The translations under genes and the position numbers were made by a program. DNA of 64,000 nt from Sorangium cellulosum (GTDB taxonomy: Bacteria; Myxococcota_A; Polyangia; Polyangiales; Polyangiaceae): the NCBI RefSeq assembly GCF_002950945.1, contig NZ_CP012673.1, forward strand, positions 13,197,501 through 13,261,500, written 5' to 3'. Positions 62,275 to 64,000 of the stretch are shown here, in pieces; position 1 is the first letter of the stretch; each line of letters begins with the position of its first letter. The notes beneath the pieces are model-generated. The model did not search any database, had not been told where the DNA came from, and saw only the letters and a program-made list of their open reading frames with translations.

Positions 62275-63170
62275 GGCCTCTTCTCCCTCCTTCCGTCGAG
62301 GAGCGTGATGATCGCGACGGCTCGGCCGCAAGACCCGCGGAGCTCGGGCCACCGCACCACCGTTTCCCACAGGAAGGCGATGCTCTCCGCCTGCGCCAGC
62401 GCCCTGGCCGCGTGAAATCGTGTCCCTCCCCAGGCCCGCGGGCTCCTGACCTTGCCGTTCTCCATGTCGAGGGAGTCCTTGGCGAGGGCACCGTGCGAGC
62501 GCGCGCCGTCAGGGCACCACTTCGGCGAGCCCCACCAGGCGACGCCGCTCACGAGCCGTTCGCCGCTCGCCAGCGGCCTGCCGTCGAGCCGCCCCGCCGC
62601 GAGCTCGGCGACCTTCTTTCTCCCTTCCTCGGTCCAGAGCCGGAGCGGCCTCACCGCGCTCCTGTCGCCCGGGTGCTCCTGCTCCATCAGCTCGACGTAG
62701 TTCGAGTGCGCATAGAAGTCCTGGATCGCGTGCATGGCCCGCCCGAGGGCCTTGACCGCCTCCTCGCGCTGCCCTCGCGCGGCGGACGCCTTCGCGGCCT
62801 GGACCTCGGCCGCGATGAGCCGCAGCGCACCGCCGAAATCGCAGTTGTCGAAATGGGCGGACGAGGAGCCCTGCGCCCGGGTGTCCTGGTGGTAGTGCGC
62901 CTCGTTGAGCCAGTCGGAGCACTCGATCTCCGCCGTCATCCACTGGTGCTCGGAGGCCGAGAACGGCGCCTGATCGAAGGTGATTCCGTCGCTCTCCTCG
63001 ACGGCGAGCCCGGTGGCGCGGGGGCCGAGGCGGAGACCGGGATACGCAGGCACGGGGGCGAGGGGGCCCGGCGTGGAGCAAGCGACGAGGCCCGCGGCAG
63101 CGAGCGCCGCGAGGCACAGCGAGGACCGAGGGCGCCGGGGGTCCTTCCCGCTCGCGTCGGGGAATGACAT
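62271..63170 (-). CDS. Het-C/phospholipase-C-like lipoprotein
   Basis: 299 residues. The lipoprotein signal ends AGLVAC (about residue 31). The mature part holds zinc-ligand motifs of the Het-C / zinc-dependent phospholipase C-like group: NEAHYHQDTRAQG, HFDNCDFGGALR, and MHAIQDFYAHSNYVELMEQ, the AIQDFYAHSNYVE signature. It shares an ATGA overlap with the M48-like gene downstream, so the two are translationally coupled. A secreted enzyme or a toxin-like envelope protein; substrate unknown. Confidence 0.75.
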   Translation of the reverse strand: MSFPDASGKDPRRPRSSLCLAALAAAGLVACSTPGPLAPVPAYPGLRLGPRATGLAVEESDGITFDQAPFSASEHQWMTAEIECSDWLNEAHYHQDTRAQGSSSAHFDNCDFGGALRLIAAEVQAAKASAARGQREEAVKALGRAMHAIQDFYAHSNYVELMEQEHPGDRSAVRPLRLWTEEGRKKVAELAAGRLDGRPLASGERLVSGVAWWGSPKWCPDGARSHGALAKDSLDMENGKVRSPRAWGGTRFHAARALAQAESIAFLWETVVRWPELRGSCGRAVAIITLLDGRREKRP

Positions 63171-63396
63171 GGATGGAGCTCGCGCGCCGCGCCGTCCCGT
63201 CGCCCCTCTGGCGATCGGGGAGGCACGAATCTCGTGACGAAGGTACCAGGCGGCCCCCCGGAGCTGTCAAGGCGCCCGCCCGTCCATTGAGGCGCCGCGA
63301 GGTCCGCAGCGCGCGGGTTGACACGAGGAGCGCCCGGCCGCTGTAGTAGACGGATCCCGGGGGCGAGCCGCCCTGCGGTCGACGAGGGGCGCGATC

Positions 63397-64000
63397 ATGG
63401 GTCGAAAGCTGTCGCTATTTCTATCGAGGCCGCGCCGGGGTCTCCGGCGCGCCTCGGCCGCGCTCGTGAGCGCGGCGGTAGGGCTCCTCGAGGGCGGCGC
63501 GGCGACGGCGCAGATCGCGGTGCGCGTCACCCCCGGCGACGTGGTGGTCCAGCAGATCGAGAAGGGCGGCAACGACGTCTGGTTCGAGACCAGCAAGGGT
63601 TTTTACCGCCTGCGGGCCGGCGAGGAGATGGCGCAGGCCGACCCGGAGCTCGGGCCGGAGGCCTACCAGATGAAGGTCATCGGCTCGGACCTCTGGATGA
63701 GCACCTCGCGCGGGGTGTTCCTGGCGAGGCCCGCGAACCAGGACCCGATCCGGATCCTGCCAGCCGACGAAGTGCCGGAGAAGAATGTCCAGGATATCGA
63801 TATCGTGGCGTGTGATGGCAACGTTTGGCTGATTAGCCGGAAGAGGCTGTACCATGTGAAGGGAGACCATGCTGAACGGATTCAGCCCCCTTCCTCGGAC
63901 AGCAGCTTCAGCTTCCCCAAGGAGAAGGAGGAGTGCCCGCGTAAAATCAAGCAGCACTTCTGGCTGCCTGGCATCCGCATCGATCTCGAGAACAAGAAGG
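63397..64000 (+). CDS. Exported beta-propeller (Reg_prop-like) protein, 3' end outside the window
   Basis: 201 codons are visible from ATG at 63397. Signal peptide of about 38 residues ends AATA-Q. Then blades of a two-component-regulator-type propeller: GGNDVWFETSKGFYRL, GSDLWMSTSRGVFL and CDGNVWLISRKRLYHV, each with the N-x-W or D-x-W and G-x-Y/F pattern. Such sensors usually precede a TM helix and a histidine kinase or adenylate cyclase domain, which would lie beyond the window. Confidence 0.75.
   Translation, partial: MGRKLSLFLSRPRRGLRRASAALVSAAVGLLEGGAATAQIAVRVTPGDVVVQQIEKGGNDVWFETSKGFYRLRAGEEMAQADPELGPEAYQMKVIGSDLWMSTSRGVFLARPANQDPIRILPADEVPEKNVQDIDIVACDGNVWLISRKRLYHVKGDHAERIQPPSSDSSFSFPKEKEECPRKIKQHFWLPGIRIDLENKK

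Overview
The window is GC-rich DNA with codon use, gene content and protein architectures typical of a large-genome myxobacterium, most like Sorangium or another member of the Polyangiales. Pointers are lipoproteins with long Gly/Ala/Ser spacers, an HRD Ser/Thr kinase coupled to a secreted enzyme, a TonB receptor carrying its own TonB C-terminal domain, a P450, and intergenic repeat arrays. This assignment is inferred from composition and gene style; there is no rRNA or other marker. No tRNA, rRNA or CRISPR array was found.

Layout. 1-7.7 kb: a fatty acyl-AMP ligase gene, cut by the window edge, runs leftwards. Divergent from it is an iron or siderophore uptake operon: TonB receptor, lipoprotein, PepSY membrane protein and two small DUF3325/DUF3649-like membrane proteins. 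The shared promoter region holds two Fur-like boxes, which suggests an iron-controlled lipopeptide or siderophore locus. 7.7-13.1 kb: a DTW-domain protein, a CAP-domain lipoprotein, a CVNH-like secreted protein, an exported aminotransferase-fold protein, and a divergent DUF4336/MarR pair with two operators. 13.1-14.8 kb: a REP-associated tyrosine transposase lies between oppositely oriented arrays of a 15-nt motif. 14.9-25.9 kb: secreted proteins and lipoproteins, a P450, an amidase, a nucleoside hydrolase, a PAS-PAS-STAS protein, and a Dps / hydrolase / Fe-superoxide dismutase run.

26-34.4 kb is the most unusual region. A protein of unknown family converges on two paralogous gingipain/caspase-fold (C25-like) peptidases with C-terminal helix-turn-helix tails. 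Next come a 5'-truncated metallophosphoesterase, a truncated STAND NTPase and a frameshifted SIR2-like gene. It looks like a biological-conflict (defence) island, partly intact and partly decayed, with a rearrangement scar at 32.3-32.66 kb and a MITE-like hairpin element beside it.

34.4-46 kb: a MATE transporter, DoxX, a surface-lipoprotein cluster (two LamG-type proteins and a PEGA-like protein) with a Ser/Thr kinase translationally coupled to a GH43 arabinanase lipoprotein, and a divergent copper chaperone / copper ATPase pair. 46-54.5 kb: IMP dehydrogenase, a lipoprotein, a DUF1801 protein, a five-heme cytochrome c lipoprotein, a DUF433/PIN-like toxin-antitoxin pair followed by an hsdR relic, and a membrane protein. 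54.9-64 kb: a B12-binding-type radical SAM protein, an HPF-like ribosome hibernation protein, an IS4-family element, a His-rich ORF, an M48-like metalloprotease lipoprotein frameshifted at a nine-C run, a Het-C-like lipoprotein, and the start of a beta-propeller protein cut by the right edge.
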